Of a DNA stretch of 19,011 nt, positions 6,842 to 16,107 are shown piece after piece; position 1 is the first letter of the stretch, and every line of letters begins with the position of its first letter. Origin of the DNA: JAVBUZ01 sp031554725 (GTDB lineage: Bacteria; Bacillota; Clostridia; Lachnospirales; Lachnospiraceae); the NCBI GenBank assembly GCA_031554725.1, contig JAVBUZ010000232.1:1-19011 (forward strand). The letters run 5' to 3'. Both the position numbers and the translations under genes were made by a program. The notes under the pieces are model-generated. The model was not told the origin of the DNA and searched no databases. It worked only from the letters and a program-made list of their open reading frames with translations.

Positions 6842-6877
6842 AAACCGCTCATAGAACTTTCATTCTAAAAGCGGTTT
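6842..6877 (-). terminator. Hairpin between rnpB and the protease gene, possible rnpB terminator
   Basis: AAACCGCT and AGCGGTTT form an 8-bp stem at the ends, with further partial pairing of TAGAA and TTCTA inside. On the minus strand it is followed by TTTGTCTGT, a weak T-rich tail. It lies about 30 bases past the rnpB 3' end and just upstream of the protease gene. It could end the rnpB transcript inefficiently and let some read into the protease gene. Confidence 0.5.
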
Positions 6878-6905
6878 TGTCATTAAAAGATTATCATTCT
6901 TTTTT

Positions 6906-7291
6906 CTATAAGCAAAACGATAAGCCGGGTTATGTCTTGAATAATCATCTATCTAGCACTATTGTTACCAATAGCGTCGAGCGACCTACCTAAAAACAGA
7001 TCGGGCAAATCTATTGTTTCTAATTGGTCTTGCTTCGGATGGGGTTTACATGGCTCTACCTGTTACCAGGTAGACGGTAGTCTCTTACACTGCCTTTCCA
7101 CCCTTACCAACCCCAACAAAAGTTGGGCTAGCAAGTTGCATACGCAATTTGTTAAGTTGGCGGTATATCTCTGTTGCACTAGCCTTGGAGTCGCCTCCAC
7201 CGGACGTTATCCGGCATCCTGCCCTATGAAGCCCGGACTTTCCTCACCTGTAGCCTTACGCTACAGCCGCGATTATTTATTTTACTTATAG
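6906..7291 (-). ncRNA. rnpB: RNase P RNA (type A)
   Basis: The catalytic RNA of RNase P, which removes 5' leaders from tRNA precursors. On the minus strand the conserved 5' core GAGGAAAGTCCGGGCT appears near 7240, followed by the GGATAACGTCCGG hairpin, the core GTGTAAGAGACTACC near 7085 and the 3' core ATAACCCGGCTTATCG near 6920. The P1 helix closes between CTATAAG at the 5' end (7285-7291) and CTTATAG at the 3' end (6906-6912), and these set the ends. The extended peripheral helices fit the ancestral A type found in many Clostridia rather than the Bacillus B type. Confidence 0.96.
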
Positions 7292-7300
7292 AACTTGTTC

Positions 7301-7329
7301 ATTTTAGCACATGTTGTTTTTTCTGTAAA
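7301..7329 (-). promoter_or_regulatory. Promoter of rnpB
   Basis: On the minus strand TTTACA (7324-7329) and TAAAAT (7301-7306) are separated by 17 bases, with TG one base before the -10 box (extended -10). The predicted start is near 7294, which agrees with the rnpB 5' end from the P1 helix. The first two bases of the -35 box belong to the arm of the adjacent long hairpin. Confidence 0.75.
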
Positions 7330-7367
7330 CCTTGGGTTTGAACTTAACGACATTCAAACCCAAGGTT
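7328..7367 (-). terminator. 15-bp perfect hairpin after the chemoreceptor gene
   Basis: AACCTTGGGTTTGAA (7328-7342) and its exact complement (7353-7367) enclose a 10-base loop. It begins 12 bases past the chemoreceptor stop and is the likely end of the long dgt-to-chemoreceptor transcript. The T-tract is poor on both strands (minus strand: TTTACAG), so termination may be weak or the hairpin may mainly protect the 3' end. Confidence 0.6.
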
Positions 7368-7379
7368 AGCTTATCATAT

Positions 7380-9551
7380 TTATTCTGTCTTAAATACTTC
7401 GATTCCAGCTTTTAGACCCTTCATATTCTCATCTAATACATCTGCGGTGTCTTTTAGTTCACCAACATGAGATAGAAGTTTTTCTGCTGTATCATTTACT
7501 ACTGCTGCCGCTGCTGCGGTTTCTTCGATAACTGCAGAGATGTTTTCAATTGCTTGTAAGGTTGCTGCACGTCCTGCATCTGCCTTTTCGGTATTGTTAG
7601 CAATTTCTTTCATCTGTCCAACTACCTGCATCATATCACGCTGCATGCCTTGGAAAGAAGACTTAACTTCTTCAACAGCCTGTGTCTGTAATTCTACAAT
7701 CGCTTTGGCCTGGTTTGCATTTTCAACGCTAGTAGAAGTTTGTGTACGGATACCCTCTACTGTCTTTTGAATTTCTGCTGCTGCCTGTGCAGAACCATCT
7801 GCTAATTTTCTAATCTGGTCTGCAACTACGGAGAAGCCTCTACCTGCATCACCAGCCCTTGCTGCTTCAATAGAAGCATTCAGTGAAAGTAGATTGGTTT
7901 CTTCAGAGATTGAGTTAATCGTATCAACAAAGCCCTTAATTTGCTCAAATTCTTTTTGAAGTACATTGATGCTTTCGCTAACCTTTTCTGTCATATCTGT
8001 TGTTTCATTAGCTCTAGTTCCTAGGATAGCCATTGTTTTAATGCCTTCGTTAATCTGATCACCCGTCTGATTTACCAGCTTTTCAATATCTTCTACTCTT
8101 TGACTGATAAGCTGAATCTCTTCTGAAAGCATGTCTGTCTTTTGTAAACATTCCTGTGCATTTTGAGCTTGAATATTCATACCTTCATGAATCTCACCAA
8201 TTGCACTTGTTATATTTTCAGAGTAGTCATTAATAACCTCTGATGCAGCTGTAACTGCATGAGTTGATTCTTCCATCTTAACGGTTGAATTCGCTACCTT
8301 TAATACTAAGCCTTTGGTATTTGATACCATGTTATTCATACTTCCAGCAAGCAGCGAAAATTCATCTACTCCTTTATCCTTTACGCGGATGGTTAAATCG
8401 CCTTCTGCCACCTCTGACATAGATTTCATCATACGTTTCATGCTTTTTCCCATCTTCATAGAAAGGAAAATGCCTACTAAAACTGCCACGATACTTGCTA
8501 TAATTACCATTATTATGGTAACATTTTTAATTTCGATTGCCTGAGCAATAACAATACTTTCTGGAACTAGTGCACAAATATTGAAGGTTCCCTTTGCAGA
8601 ACCACTATATAGGAATATATATTTTGTTCCATCAACAACTACATTTGCCTGACCTTCTGTTTCCTCAGAAGCAACTGCGTCTAGATAAAAGTCTTTGTCG
8701 GCAAAAAAGCTTTTTTCCTCTGTACCTGATAAGGATTCTTTTCCTGAAGTCGTTACAAGGCCTACAATACTTCCTTCACCAAAATCAATACCATTTAAAA
8801 CCTGCTGAATTTTTTTATTTTTCATATCCACGATAACATATGCATTATTACCATTGGACTGAATTACATAAGACATAATCGTCTCTTCTGGTTTTAATTT
8901 TAGTCTTTCATCAATTAAAGGATGTGTGTCAATCCAGTTTGGAACACGTCCTGTTGGATATTCCTCCTTAAAAGCATCCCTTAACTCATTATAAAAACCA
9001 TCTCTATTAACGGAAGAGGTTCCTGTTGAGGTTGTTAAAAAATACATACCAGATTTGGTAATAATATGTATATCATTTACAAAAGAGTTAGACATTTTTG
9101 TAGTAGAAATCATATCATTTGCTTCATTCAAAGCACTCATCTGCTCAATTGGTTCATCTTTATATAGGCCCAAGTAATACTTTCCTAAATTATCATTGAA
9201 AGCATATTGTAGTGCTTCAACTGCTATAAATTCACAACCAAGCTCCACATACTCCACTGTCATCTGTAATGTTTCATTGGTAGAGTCCATAAATTTGCGG
9301 TTTAAACCATCTGCCGCTGTTTGATAAGCCTGAACACCAACAATAATTACAAACATTACTGGAATAATAAAGCAAATTAAAATCTGTGCTGCAATGCCAA
9401 ATTTTGCTTTGTCCTGCTTCACCTTCTCTTTTACTTTTTCCACTTTTTGTTTTTGCGCTTTCTTAACTTTTTCTACCTTCTCTTTTTTTTCTTTGACGAT
9501 TTTTTCTTTTTTTACTTTTAATGGTTTCATCGTTTTGTTCTTCTGTGCCAT
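7380..9551 (-). CDS. Methyl-accepting chemotaxis protein with Lys-rich N-terminal extension
   Basis: A 723-residue transmembrane chemoreceptor. It begins with an unusual cytoplasmic stretch of about 50 residues, very rich in Lys, Glu and Val (about 10-49, repeats such as EKVEKVK). Membrane segments lie at about 51-73 and 343-365. The extracellular sensor (about 74-342) looks like a Cache-type ligand domain, but I could not identify the ligand. A HAMP domain follows (about 366-418), then the long coiled-coil signalling domain with the conserved tip EETNLLSLNASIEAARAG at 550-567, which contacts CheA and CheW. The ATG at 9551 follows GGGAGG with about 10-base spacing. It starts 24 bases after the nucleoside kinase stop, so it is probably co-transcribed with the macromolecular-synthesis genes. 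Confidence 0.93.
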   Translation of the reverse strand: MAQKNKTMKPLKVKKEKIVKEKKEKVEKVKKAQKQKVEKVKEKVKQDKAKFGIAAQILICFIIPVMFVIIVGVQAYQTAADGLNRKFMDSTNETLQMTVEYVELGCEFIAVEALQYAFNDNLGKYYLGLYKDEPIEQMSALNEANDMISTTKMSNSFVNDIHIITKSGMYFLTTSTGTSSVNRDGFYNELRDAFKEEYPTGRVPNWIDTHPLIDERLKLKPEETIMSYVIQSNGNNAYVIVDMKNKKIQQVLNGIDFGEGSIVGLVTTSGKESLSGTEEKSFFADKDFYLDAVASEETEGQANVVVDGTKYIFLYSGSAKGTFNICALVPESIVIAQAIEIKNVTIIMVIIASIVAVLVGIFLSMKMGKSMKRMMKSMSEVAEGDLTIRVKDKGVDEFSLLAGSMNNMVSNTKGLVLKVANSTVKMEESTHAVTAASEVINDYSENITSAIGEIHEGMNIQAQNAQECLQKTDMLSEEIQLISQRVEDIEKLVNQTGDQINEGIKTMAILGTRANETTDMTEKVSESINVLQKEFEQIKGFVDTINSISEETNLLSLNASIEAARAGDAGRGFSVVADQIRKLADGSAQAAAEIQKTVEGIRTQTSTSVENANQAKAIVELQTQAVEEVKSSFQGMQRDMMQVVGQMKEIANNTEKADAGRAATLQAIENISAVIEETAAAAAVVNDTAEKLLSHVGELKDTADVLDENMKGLKAGIEVFKTE

Positions 9552-9575
9552 TTCTTATGTGCCTCCCTTTGTCCA

Positions 9576-11234
9576 TTATACGTTAAAACAACTACCACCG
9601 ACAAATTCCCTACAGATAGAATTATTCGGTAGATTTTCACTACTTACTCCTAAAAAGTAATCTAAAAATTTAAGTAGTCTCTTGGCTTCATAATATTCAG
9701 GCTCCCCACTGCCTATGCTAAACAAAAGCGGTTCTGCGAACTGCTTAAGCACTGCCAATTCATATATTAAAACGGAATTAAACATAGCGTCTGCGCTTTC
9801 TTGGAATGGGAAGATATTTTCCTCCTCACCTCTTCTTACACTTGGCCACATCTCTATCGTTCTTTTTGCACTAATGCCTCTCGTTCTGGCATCCCTTACC
9901 ATACGTCTTAGTAACCTTCCGTCAGTGGTAGCAATTCTATTATGCTCATCTACATTTAGGCTAGTTAACGCACTTATATAGATTTTGTATTTACTTTCCT
10001 CTGGAAGAGCGTAAGACATTTTTTGATTTAGTCCATGTATACCTTCTATTACTAATACATCCTCTGGCCCTAGAGTCTTATAATTTCCTTTATACTCTCT
10101 TTGACCTTTTTTAAAGTTATAGGAAGGTAATTCCACCGTCTTACCTGCAAGTAAATCCTGCATATCCTTATTAAACTGTTCTACGTCAATCGCTTCTAAG
10201 CATTCAAAATTAAAATCGCCATTTTCAAGCTTTGGTGTTTTATCCCTATTTACAAAGTAATCATCTAATGCAATTGGGTGTGGCACCAAACCTTGGGTGC
10301 GAAGCTGTATCGACAATCGGTGTGAAAAGCTCGTTTTGCCAGATGAGGATGGCCCTGCAATCATTATAAATTTTACTCCTCCATGATTAACAATATCCTT
10401 GGCAATTTCACCTATTTTGCGTTCCTGCTCTGCTTCTTGAACCAAAATCATTTCGCTTAAATTCCCTTTACAAACTTGGTCATTCAAATCACCTACTGTG
10501 TCGATTCCAACCTTAGTTCCCCATTCGCTAGCTGATTTTAAAGTTTGAAAAAGTTTTTTTCTTGGTTCAAAGGCTTCCACTTTCATCGGGTCTTTTCTTG
10601 TTGGCAGAAGTAGCATCATGCCACCTTCATATTCCATCAAGTCAAAAGTTGAAACATATCCCGTATTGGGGAGCATATAACCATAATAGTAATCATAGTA
10701 ACCGTCAATTTCGTAAACATTGACATAGGAGCTTCTTCGATAACGAAATAACTTTTCTTTATCCTTCATCCCCTTGTCTTTAAATAGTTCCATTGCTTCT
10801 GCTAATGGATATGCTCTTTTAATCAGAGGCAATTTTGCTTGCACAAGTTCTTTCATCTTATCCTTAATACGTTCTACAATGTCTTTAGATAAAACAAAAT
10901 CATCATGTGGCTGAACATAAAGTCCATGTCCTATTGCGTAATCTACTCTACATTTTTGAGCATTAGCATCACCTGCAATTTCCTTAATTGCCTTATACAT
11001 AAGCATAATCGCTGTGCGTACATATGTCTTATGTCCTATATCCTCTTTTAAGGTAATGAACTGTATTTCGCAGTCCTTTACAAGAGTTTTTGAAAGCTCA
11101 CGTATTTTTCCATCCACCAACACGAGGGCAATCAAATTGTCATATTTTTCTTGGTATTCACCCGCTATAACTTCATAGGTAGTTCCTAAAGCAAATTCTT
11201 GTTTATTCCCTTCTATTGTTACTGTAACCACCAT
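9576..11234 (-). CDS. Nucleoside (uridine) kinase-like protein with TGS/ThrRS-like N-terminal half
   Basis: A 552-residue two-part protein. The N-terminal part has a TGS-like beta domain (about 1-62) and a region resembling the editing domain of threonyl-tRNA synthetase (VDYAIGHGLYVQ near 98-108). The C-terminal half is a phosphoribulokinase/uridine kinase domain with Walker A GPSSSGKT at 294-301, followed by HPIALDDYFVNRDKTP and VLVIEGIHGLN. This architecture is common in Firmicutes and is annotated as a nucleoside kinase; the acceptor is not proven. AAGGAGG lies only 2 bases before the ATG, so the adjacent GTG (second codon, 11229-11231) may be the true start. It follows trmK after 34 bases. 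Confidence 0.85.
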   Translation of the reverse strand: MVVTVTIEGNKQEFALGTTYEVIAGEYQEKYDNLIALVLVDGKIRELSKTLVKDCEIQFITLKEDIGHKTYVRTAIMLMYKAIKEIAGDANAQKCRVDYAIGHGLYVQPHDDFVLSKDIVERIKDKMKELVQAKLPLIKRAYPLAEAMELFKDKGMKDKEKLFRYRRSSYVNVYEIDGYYDYYYGYMLPNTGYVSTFDLMEYEGGMMLLLPTRKDPMKVEAFEPRKKLFQTLKSASEWGTKVGIDTVGDLNDQVCKGNLSEMILVQEAEQERKIGEIAKDIVNHGGVKFIMIAGPSSSGKTSFSHRLSIQLRTQGLVPHPIALDDYFVNRDKTPKLENGDFNFECLEAIDVEQFNKDMQDLLAGKTVELPSYNFKKGQREYKGNYKTLGPEDVLVIEGIHGLNQKMSYALPEESKYKIYISALTSLNVDEHNRIATTDGRLLRRMVRDARTRGISAKRTIEMWPSVRRGEEENIFPFQESADAMFNSVLIYELAVLKQFAEPLLFSIGSGEPEYYEAKRLLKFLDYFLGVSSENLPNNSICREFVGGSCFNV

Positions 11235-11268
11235 AACCTCCTTGCTGCGAAAAACTCTATTTAGAATA

Positions 11269-12006
11269 TTATATATCTTCTACCATAGATAATGCAAGCT
11301 GCATATCATCCATGTCCTTTGTAATATCCTCTAGCCTTTTTTCAATGGCTTCGCGCCCTTCCTCAGTACCCCAATTACCGTTTTTCGAAAGGTTTTGTTT
11401 TATCGTTTCATAAGTCTGTAGGCTCTGTTTTAAATAGGAAATTAATACCGGATGTTTCTTTTTAAGTAGTAAGCTCCCAAACTTATCCTCCAGCCTTTGT
11501 AACTCAACTGCTTTTTCTTTCACACCTGCACTTTTACTTACCTTCATCATGGGATAATACTTTCCATCCTCAAATATCATATTCTCATCTATGGTAATAT
11601 ATCCTTCTTCTCGTAGGTACTTACGAAAAGCCTCAAGCTCTGACTGCGGTTGCAAAATCAGCTCCTGCATGGAATCAACCTTGTCTCTTCCTTCAGTAAG
11701 AATCTTTTGCATCAGTTTGCCACCCATACCCGCACAAATTAATGCACTTGCCTCTCCTACCTCCAAGGCTTCTAAACCATTTGATAATCTTGTTTCTATG
11801 TATTTTTGTAAGTTAAATTCTTCAATATGTTCCTTAGCGCGAAGAAGTGGTCCCTCATTGATATCCATAGCATAAACTTTAGGACTAATCTCTCTTTGCA
11901 CCAAATAAATAGAAACATAGCCATGATCACATCCTACGTCTGCCACGGTGCTTCCTGGTGTCACCATATCTGCCAGCGCCTTTAAGCGTTTTGATAAATC
12001 CACCAT
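11269..12006 (-). CDS. trmK: tRNA (adenine-22-N1)-methyltransferase TrmK
   Basis: A 245-residue methyltransferase of the TrmK (DUF633) family, which methylates N1 of A22 in some bacterial tRNAs using S-adenosylmethionine. The SAM-binding motif VADVGCDHGYVSIYL lies near 20-34, AMDINEGPL near 46-54, and ICAGMGGKLMQKIL in the middle replaces the usual catalytic motif IV. LQPQSELEAFRKYL follows, as in other TrmK proteins. The C-terminal part (about 160-240) is a coiled-coil-like helical region. The ATG is 9 bases after the rpoD stop codon, and the AGGA ribosome site overlaps that stop, so translation is probably coupled. trmK directly after rpoD is the usual Firmicutes order. Confidence 0.92.
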   Translation of the reverse strand: MVDLSKRLKALADMVTPGSTVADVGCDHGYVSIYLVQREISPKVYAMDINEGPLLRAKEHIEEFNLQKYIETRLSNGLEALEVGEASALICAGMGGKLMQKILTEGRDKVDSMQELILQPQSELEAFRKYLREEGYITIDENMIFEDGKYYPMMKVSKSAGVKEKAVELQRLEDKFGSLLLKKKHPVLISYLKQSLQTYETIKQNLSKNGNWGTEEGREAIEKRLEDITKDMDDMQLALSMVEDI

Positions 12007-12015
12007 ACTTTTATC

Positions 12016-13128
12016 CTAATCTAAGTAATCTTTTAATTTGCGGCTTCTGCTTGGATGACGAAGCTTACGAAGTGCTTTTGCTTCAATCTGGCGGATACGT
12101 TCACGAGTTACATTAAACTCTTTTCCAACTTCTTCAAGAGTACGTGCTCTTCCATCATCTAAACCAAATCTTAAGCGAAGTACCTTCTGCTCTCTTTCTG
12201 TTAAGGTTCCAAGTACCTCTACAAGCTGCTCTTTTAATAACGTAAATGCTGCTGCGTCTGCTGGTACAGGCACATTATCGTCTTGAATAAAATCACCCAA
12301 ATGGCTGTCTTCTTCTTCACCAATCGGTGTTTCTAGAGAAACTGGTTCTTGGCTTATTTTAAGAATTTCACGTACACGTTCTACTGGCATACCCATTTCT
12401 TCAGCAATTTCTTCTGGGGATGGTTCTCTTCCTAATTCCTGTAATAGCTGTCTACTGATTCTAATTAATTTATTAATGGTTTCTACCATATGAACAGGAA
12501 TACGAATAGTTCTTGCCTGATCCGCAATCGCTCTAGTAATGGCTTGACGAATCCACCATGTTGCATAGGTTGAAAACTTATAACCTTTTCTATAGTCAAA
12601 CTTCTCAACAGCTTTAATAAGACCCAAGTTACCTTCCTGGATTAAATCGAGGAAAAGCATACCACGGCCCACATATCTTTTTGCAATACTTACTACTAAA
12701 CGTAGGTTGGCTTCTGCAAGACGGTTTTTAGCTTCTTGATCGCCTAACTCCATTTTCTTTGCTAACTCAATTTCTTCTTCGGCACTAAGTAGTGGTACTT
12801 TACCGATTTCTTTAAGGTACATTCTTACAGGATCTTCAATGCTGATTCCGTCTGGTACTGATAAATCAATGTTTTCAACATCTACTTCATCTTCTTCGAT
12901 AAGAATGATTTCTTCATCATCTACATCGTCTTCTTCGGTAATACGTAAAACATCAACATTGTTTTGATCCAAGGTCTCTAATATTTTTTCAAACTGTTCT
13001 TCTTCTAACTGCATATCTGTAAAAAAATCACTAATTTCTTGATATTCCAGTACATTCTTTTTCTTTTTAGCAATATTAAGGAGGTCCTTAATCTTCTCCT
13101 CAAATTTTGCTTGTGTGTTTTCATCCAT
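12016..13128 (-). CDS. rpoD: RNA polymerase primary sigma factor SigA/RpoD
   Basis: A 370-residue housekeeping sigma factor. Region 1.1 is followed by an acidic stretch (about 66-88) and region 1.2 (SIEDPVRMYLKEIGKVPLL, about 96-114). Region 2 spans about 137-206, including LIQEGNLGLIKAVEKFDY and FSTYATWWIRQAITRAI for core binding and -10 recognition. Region 3 is about 215-290. Region 4 ends with the helix-turn-helix GKEFNVTRERIRQIEAKALR (about 335-354) that reads the -35 box. Length and domain order are those of Gram-positive SigA. It follows dnaG by 71 bases and precedes trmK by 9. It stops with TAG, which shows that TAG is a normal stop in this genome. Confidence 0.97.
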   Translation of the reverse strand: MDENTQAKFEEKIKDLLNIAKKKKNVLEYQEISDFFTDMQLEEEQFEKILETLDQNNVDVLRITEEDDVDDEEIILIEEDEVDVENIDLSVPDGISIEDPVRMYLKEIGKVPLLSAEEEIELAKKMELGDQEAKNRLAEANLRLVVSIAKRYVGRGMLFLDLIQEGNLGLIKAVEKFDYRKGYKFSTYATWWIRQAITRAIADQARTIRIPVHMVETINKLIRISRQLLQELGREPSPEEIAEEMGMPVERVREILKISQEPVSLETPIGEEEDSHLGDFIQDDNVPVPADAAAFTLLKEQLVEVLGTLTEREQKVLRLRFGLDDGRARTLEEVGKEFNVTRERIRQIEAKALRKLRHPSRSRKLKDYLD

Positions 13129-13199
13129 CTTCTTGGTTCCGTCCTTTCAAAAACGTAATATTCATATACTTACACTAAGGGATTGTTCGTAGTATAGCC

Positions 13200-14972
13200 T
13201 TAATCCAAGGAAATATGCGTTTTCCCCAATTCTTCTAAGGCTTTTTTTCCCTCAATTACTTTGTTAATTGCACTAACGTCAGATCCTAACTTTCCTGAAT
13301 AATACTCATAACTATTCTTTTTTACAGAATAGAGAATGTCTCGGAACGCTCTTTCTTTTTCTTGCTTCGTGTTAATTGCCTCTAACTTTGTATTAAAAAG
13401 TGCTGCTACTTCTCTTTGCTCTTCTTCATCCTCAAACATACTAATAATGCTAGCTGGGTTATAGTTACCAGCCTTTAAATCGGCAAATAACTTTTCAGCT
13501 ACCTTCGTATATAGTTCTACAGTAAAGTCCGCATGAGAAATATATTTTTCTATCTTATGATATAAAGAGGGTTCTTCTGTAAGCCATGTTAACAAAAGCC
13601 TCTGCACTTTTTTCGCATTTTCTTCTGGTGAATTCTTTGTTTGGACACCAGATTTGGGTCTTTCAATCGGTTTTGCTAGTCCTGTCTGCGCTGCATATCC
13701 AGCCACCAGCTTTCTTAAATTTTCAAAGCCAATGTCATATTTTTCAGCCACCGCCTCTAAATAATTATCTCGCTCAACCTCTATGGTAAAGCCACATAGC
13801 TTTTTGGCAATTTCTTTATGAAACTTTGTTTTGGATTCTGGATCCTTCAGATCGTAATCCTTCTTCATAATTCGAATTTCAAACAGAAAACTATTTTCTG
13901 CCTTGTCTATTCTTTCTTGAAAAGCTTCTTGCCCTAGGTTTTTAATAAAATCATCTGGATCCTTCTAGGGTTCCATACTGATGACTTTTCCAGTCAGTTC
14001 TACTTCTCGTAAAATGCCTATTGCTCTTAACGCAGCACCTACCCCCGCGCCATCACTATCATATGCAAGCAAAACATTTTCTGTATATCTTCTAAGTAAG
14101 TTAGCTTGTCCTGCTGTAAATGCCGTTCCTAGTGATGCCACTGCTTGGGTAAACCCTGCTTGATGTAAGGAAATTACATCCATATAACCTTCACAAAGAA
14201 TTATGTTTCCAGACCTTGCTGTTCTTGCAAAATTGAGTCCATACAAATTACGGCTCTTATCAAAAACTGGCGTTTCTGGTGAGTTAAGGTACTTAGGTGA
14301 ACCCTCTCCCATAACTCGTCCACCAAAACCGATAACTCGATGATTTACATCCTGAATTGGAAACATGACTCTGTTCCAAAACTTATCATGCATACCATAC
14401 TTTTCATCGAAGCTAGCAAGTCCTGCTTCTTGAATCATTTTATCTTCATAGCCTTTTTGCTTTAAATATTGTGTCAAATCATTACTGGTTTTATTGGCAA
14501 AGCCCAGACCAAACTTCTTTATTGTTTCTTCGGATAACTGTCTTCCATTTAAATACTGGGCACCTATCTGCCCTTGTGGAGAACGAAGTTGATAGAAAAA
14601 ATACTTTGCTGCTTCTTTGTTTATCTCTAAAAGCAGTGTCCTTTTATTTTCCTTTTTCTTCATTTCTTCCGTGTATTCTACCTCTGGTAGATTGACCCCA
14701 GCTCGATCTGCCAGTAATTTTATGGCCTCTGCAAAGGTATAATTCTCATAGTTCATAACAAAGGTAAATACATTTCCACCTGCACCACAGCCAAAGCAAT
14801 AATACATTTGCTTGTTTCCTGCTACAGAAAAGGATGGGGATTTTTCATTGTGAAATGGGCAAAGTCCAAAATGGCTACTGCCTTTTTTCTGTAATCTCAC
14901 ATATCCCGATATGACGTCCACTATGTCGTTTTTCATTCTGACTTCTTCTATTATATCTTCGGGATAACGCAT
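13200..14972 (-). pseudogene. dnaG: DNA primase DnaG interrupted by one in-frame TAG
   Basis: The frame encodes a full-length primase of 590 codons, broken only at codon 336 (13965-13967), which is TAG. Before it are the zinc-binding domain (Cys38, His41, Cys59, Cys62 in CPFH and YYCFGCG), the catalytic core, and the TOPRIM motifs EGYMD (261-265) and DSDGAG (305-310). Straight after the stop, in the same frame, come K-DPD-DF (337-342), the third metal-binding motif of primases, then the C-terminal helicase-interaction part. There is no shift or gap. The start at 14972 is chosen because MRYPEDIIEEVRMKNDIVDV is the family N-terminus and lies 7 bases past the dgt stop; the frame opens further upstream at 15032. 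Without readthrough the product lacks DPD and the DnaB-binding domain. The next in-frame ATG (13868) has no ribosome site. Confidence 0.9.
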
Positions 14973-14979
14973 CTTTTCT

Positions 14980-15984
14980 TTATCCGTGCCAAGATTTTGG
15001 AATGTATAGCTCCTCATATAACGCAATGGCAAATCGATCTGTCATCGCACCTATGTAGTCGCAAACCACAATTTCCTTTGGCTCCCCTTCGTTTAGCATT
15101 TTTTTAAATTCCTTTGGAAGAATATCTATGTTGCTTAGGAAATGGTTATACAGGGTTACCATCAGTAGCTCCGCTTTTCCTTCTTCGCTTTTCGCCTCTG
15201 GGTTCTGATAAACTCTTTCAAACATAAACATTCGTAGCTTTCTCATTGCATCCGCAACATCTTTTGACATCAATATATCTTCTTTGTCAGAGCTGGTTGT
15301 CACGATATCATGTATGAAATGATCTAAGCGCTCTCCTGTGGTGTAACCAATTACTTCACAAATATCCTTCGGAACATCCTGTTCTTTTAAGATGCCACCT
15401 CGAATGGCATCATCCATATCATGATGAATATATGCAATTTTATCTGAAAACCTTACAATTTTTCCTTCTAAGGTATTCGGTGTACTACTTGTTTGATGAT
15501 TCAAAATTCCATCTTTGACTTCATAAGTCAAATTCAAACCCAAACCACCTTTTTCTAACTTTTCTACGGTACGCACACTTTGTTTACTATGTTCAAAACC
15601 ATATGGGCAAACATTGTTCAGTGCTCTTTCACCAGCATGACCAAATGGTGTATGGCCTAAATCATGACCTAAAGCAATTGCCTCCACCAAATCTTCATTT
15701 AGTCTAAGTGCTTTGGCAATGGTTCGTGCATTTTGTGATACCTCCAAGGTGTGGGTCAAACGAGTTCTATAATGATCCCCCTCTGGTGTCAGGAAAACCT
15801 GTGTCTTATCCTTTAGTCTTCTAAAAGACTTACAATGAAGTATTCTGTCTCTATCCCTTTGAAATACAGGGCGAATATCACAGGGCTCTTCTTCGCGGAT
15901 TCTTCCTTTGGTGTTCATGCTTAGGGTTGCATAAGGACTTAAATATTCCTTTTCCCATTGTTCAAGGTTTTCTCGAATTGTCAT
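14980..15984 (-). CDS. dgt: dGTP triphosphohydrolase-like HD-domain protein
   Basis: A 334-residue metal-dependent phosphohydrolase that would convert dGTP or other dNTPs to the nucleoside and triphosphate, limiting dNTP pools. The HD motif is visible: THTLEVSQ near 80-87 supplies the first His, and ALGHDLGHTPFGHAGE the His-Asp pair and following His residues. FRRLKDKTQVF and GDHYRTRLTH are typical of the Dgt family. The frame opens at 16017, but AAAGGATTCAT precedes the ATG at 15982-15984 with good spacing, and MTIRENLEQWEKEYLSPYAT is a typical start. It is the first gene of the dgt-dnaG-rpoD cluster, a common Clostridia arrangement. Confidence 0.92.
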   Translation of the reverse strand: MTIRENLEQWEKEYLSPYATLSMNTKGRIREEEPCDIRPVFQRDRDRILHCKSFRRLKDKTQVFLTPEGDHYRTRLTHTLEVSQNARTIAKALRLNEDLVEAIALGHDLGHTPFGHAGERALNNVCPYGFEHSKQSVRTVEKLEKGGLGLNLTYEVKDGILNHQTSSTPNTLEGKIVRFSDKIAYIHHDMDDAIRGGILKEQDVPKDICEVIGYTTGERLDHFIHDIVTTSSDKEDILMSKDVADAMRKLRMFMFERVYQNPEAKSEEGKAELLMVTLYNHFLSNIDILPKEFKKMLNEGEPKEIVVCDYIGAMTDRFAIALYEELYIPKSWHG

Positions 15985-16107
15985 ATGAATCCTTTCTGCG
16001 ACTCTCGCTAGCACCACTTAGTCATACTTCCTACTTTCAATATTCCGCGCCACGGTTAAAAATCCTTTATTTTATCAAGTAATTTATGGTTCGCTTTTCT
16101 AAAAAAA

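Noticed and set aside
6962..7291. Plus-strand open frame of 109 codons
   Set aside because: It lies entirely over rnpB on the opposite strand and resembles no protein.
13129..13199. Separate promoter for rpoD in the gap after dnaG
   Set aside because: A TATACT-like -10 is present but no acceptable -35 at the right distance, so it is not reported as a feature.
13965..13967. TAG as a sense codon through genome-wide code change
   Set aside because: rpoD (stop at 12016-12018) and the CobW-DUF1980 gene (3336-3338) end in TAG at the expected family length, so TAG works as a stop here.
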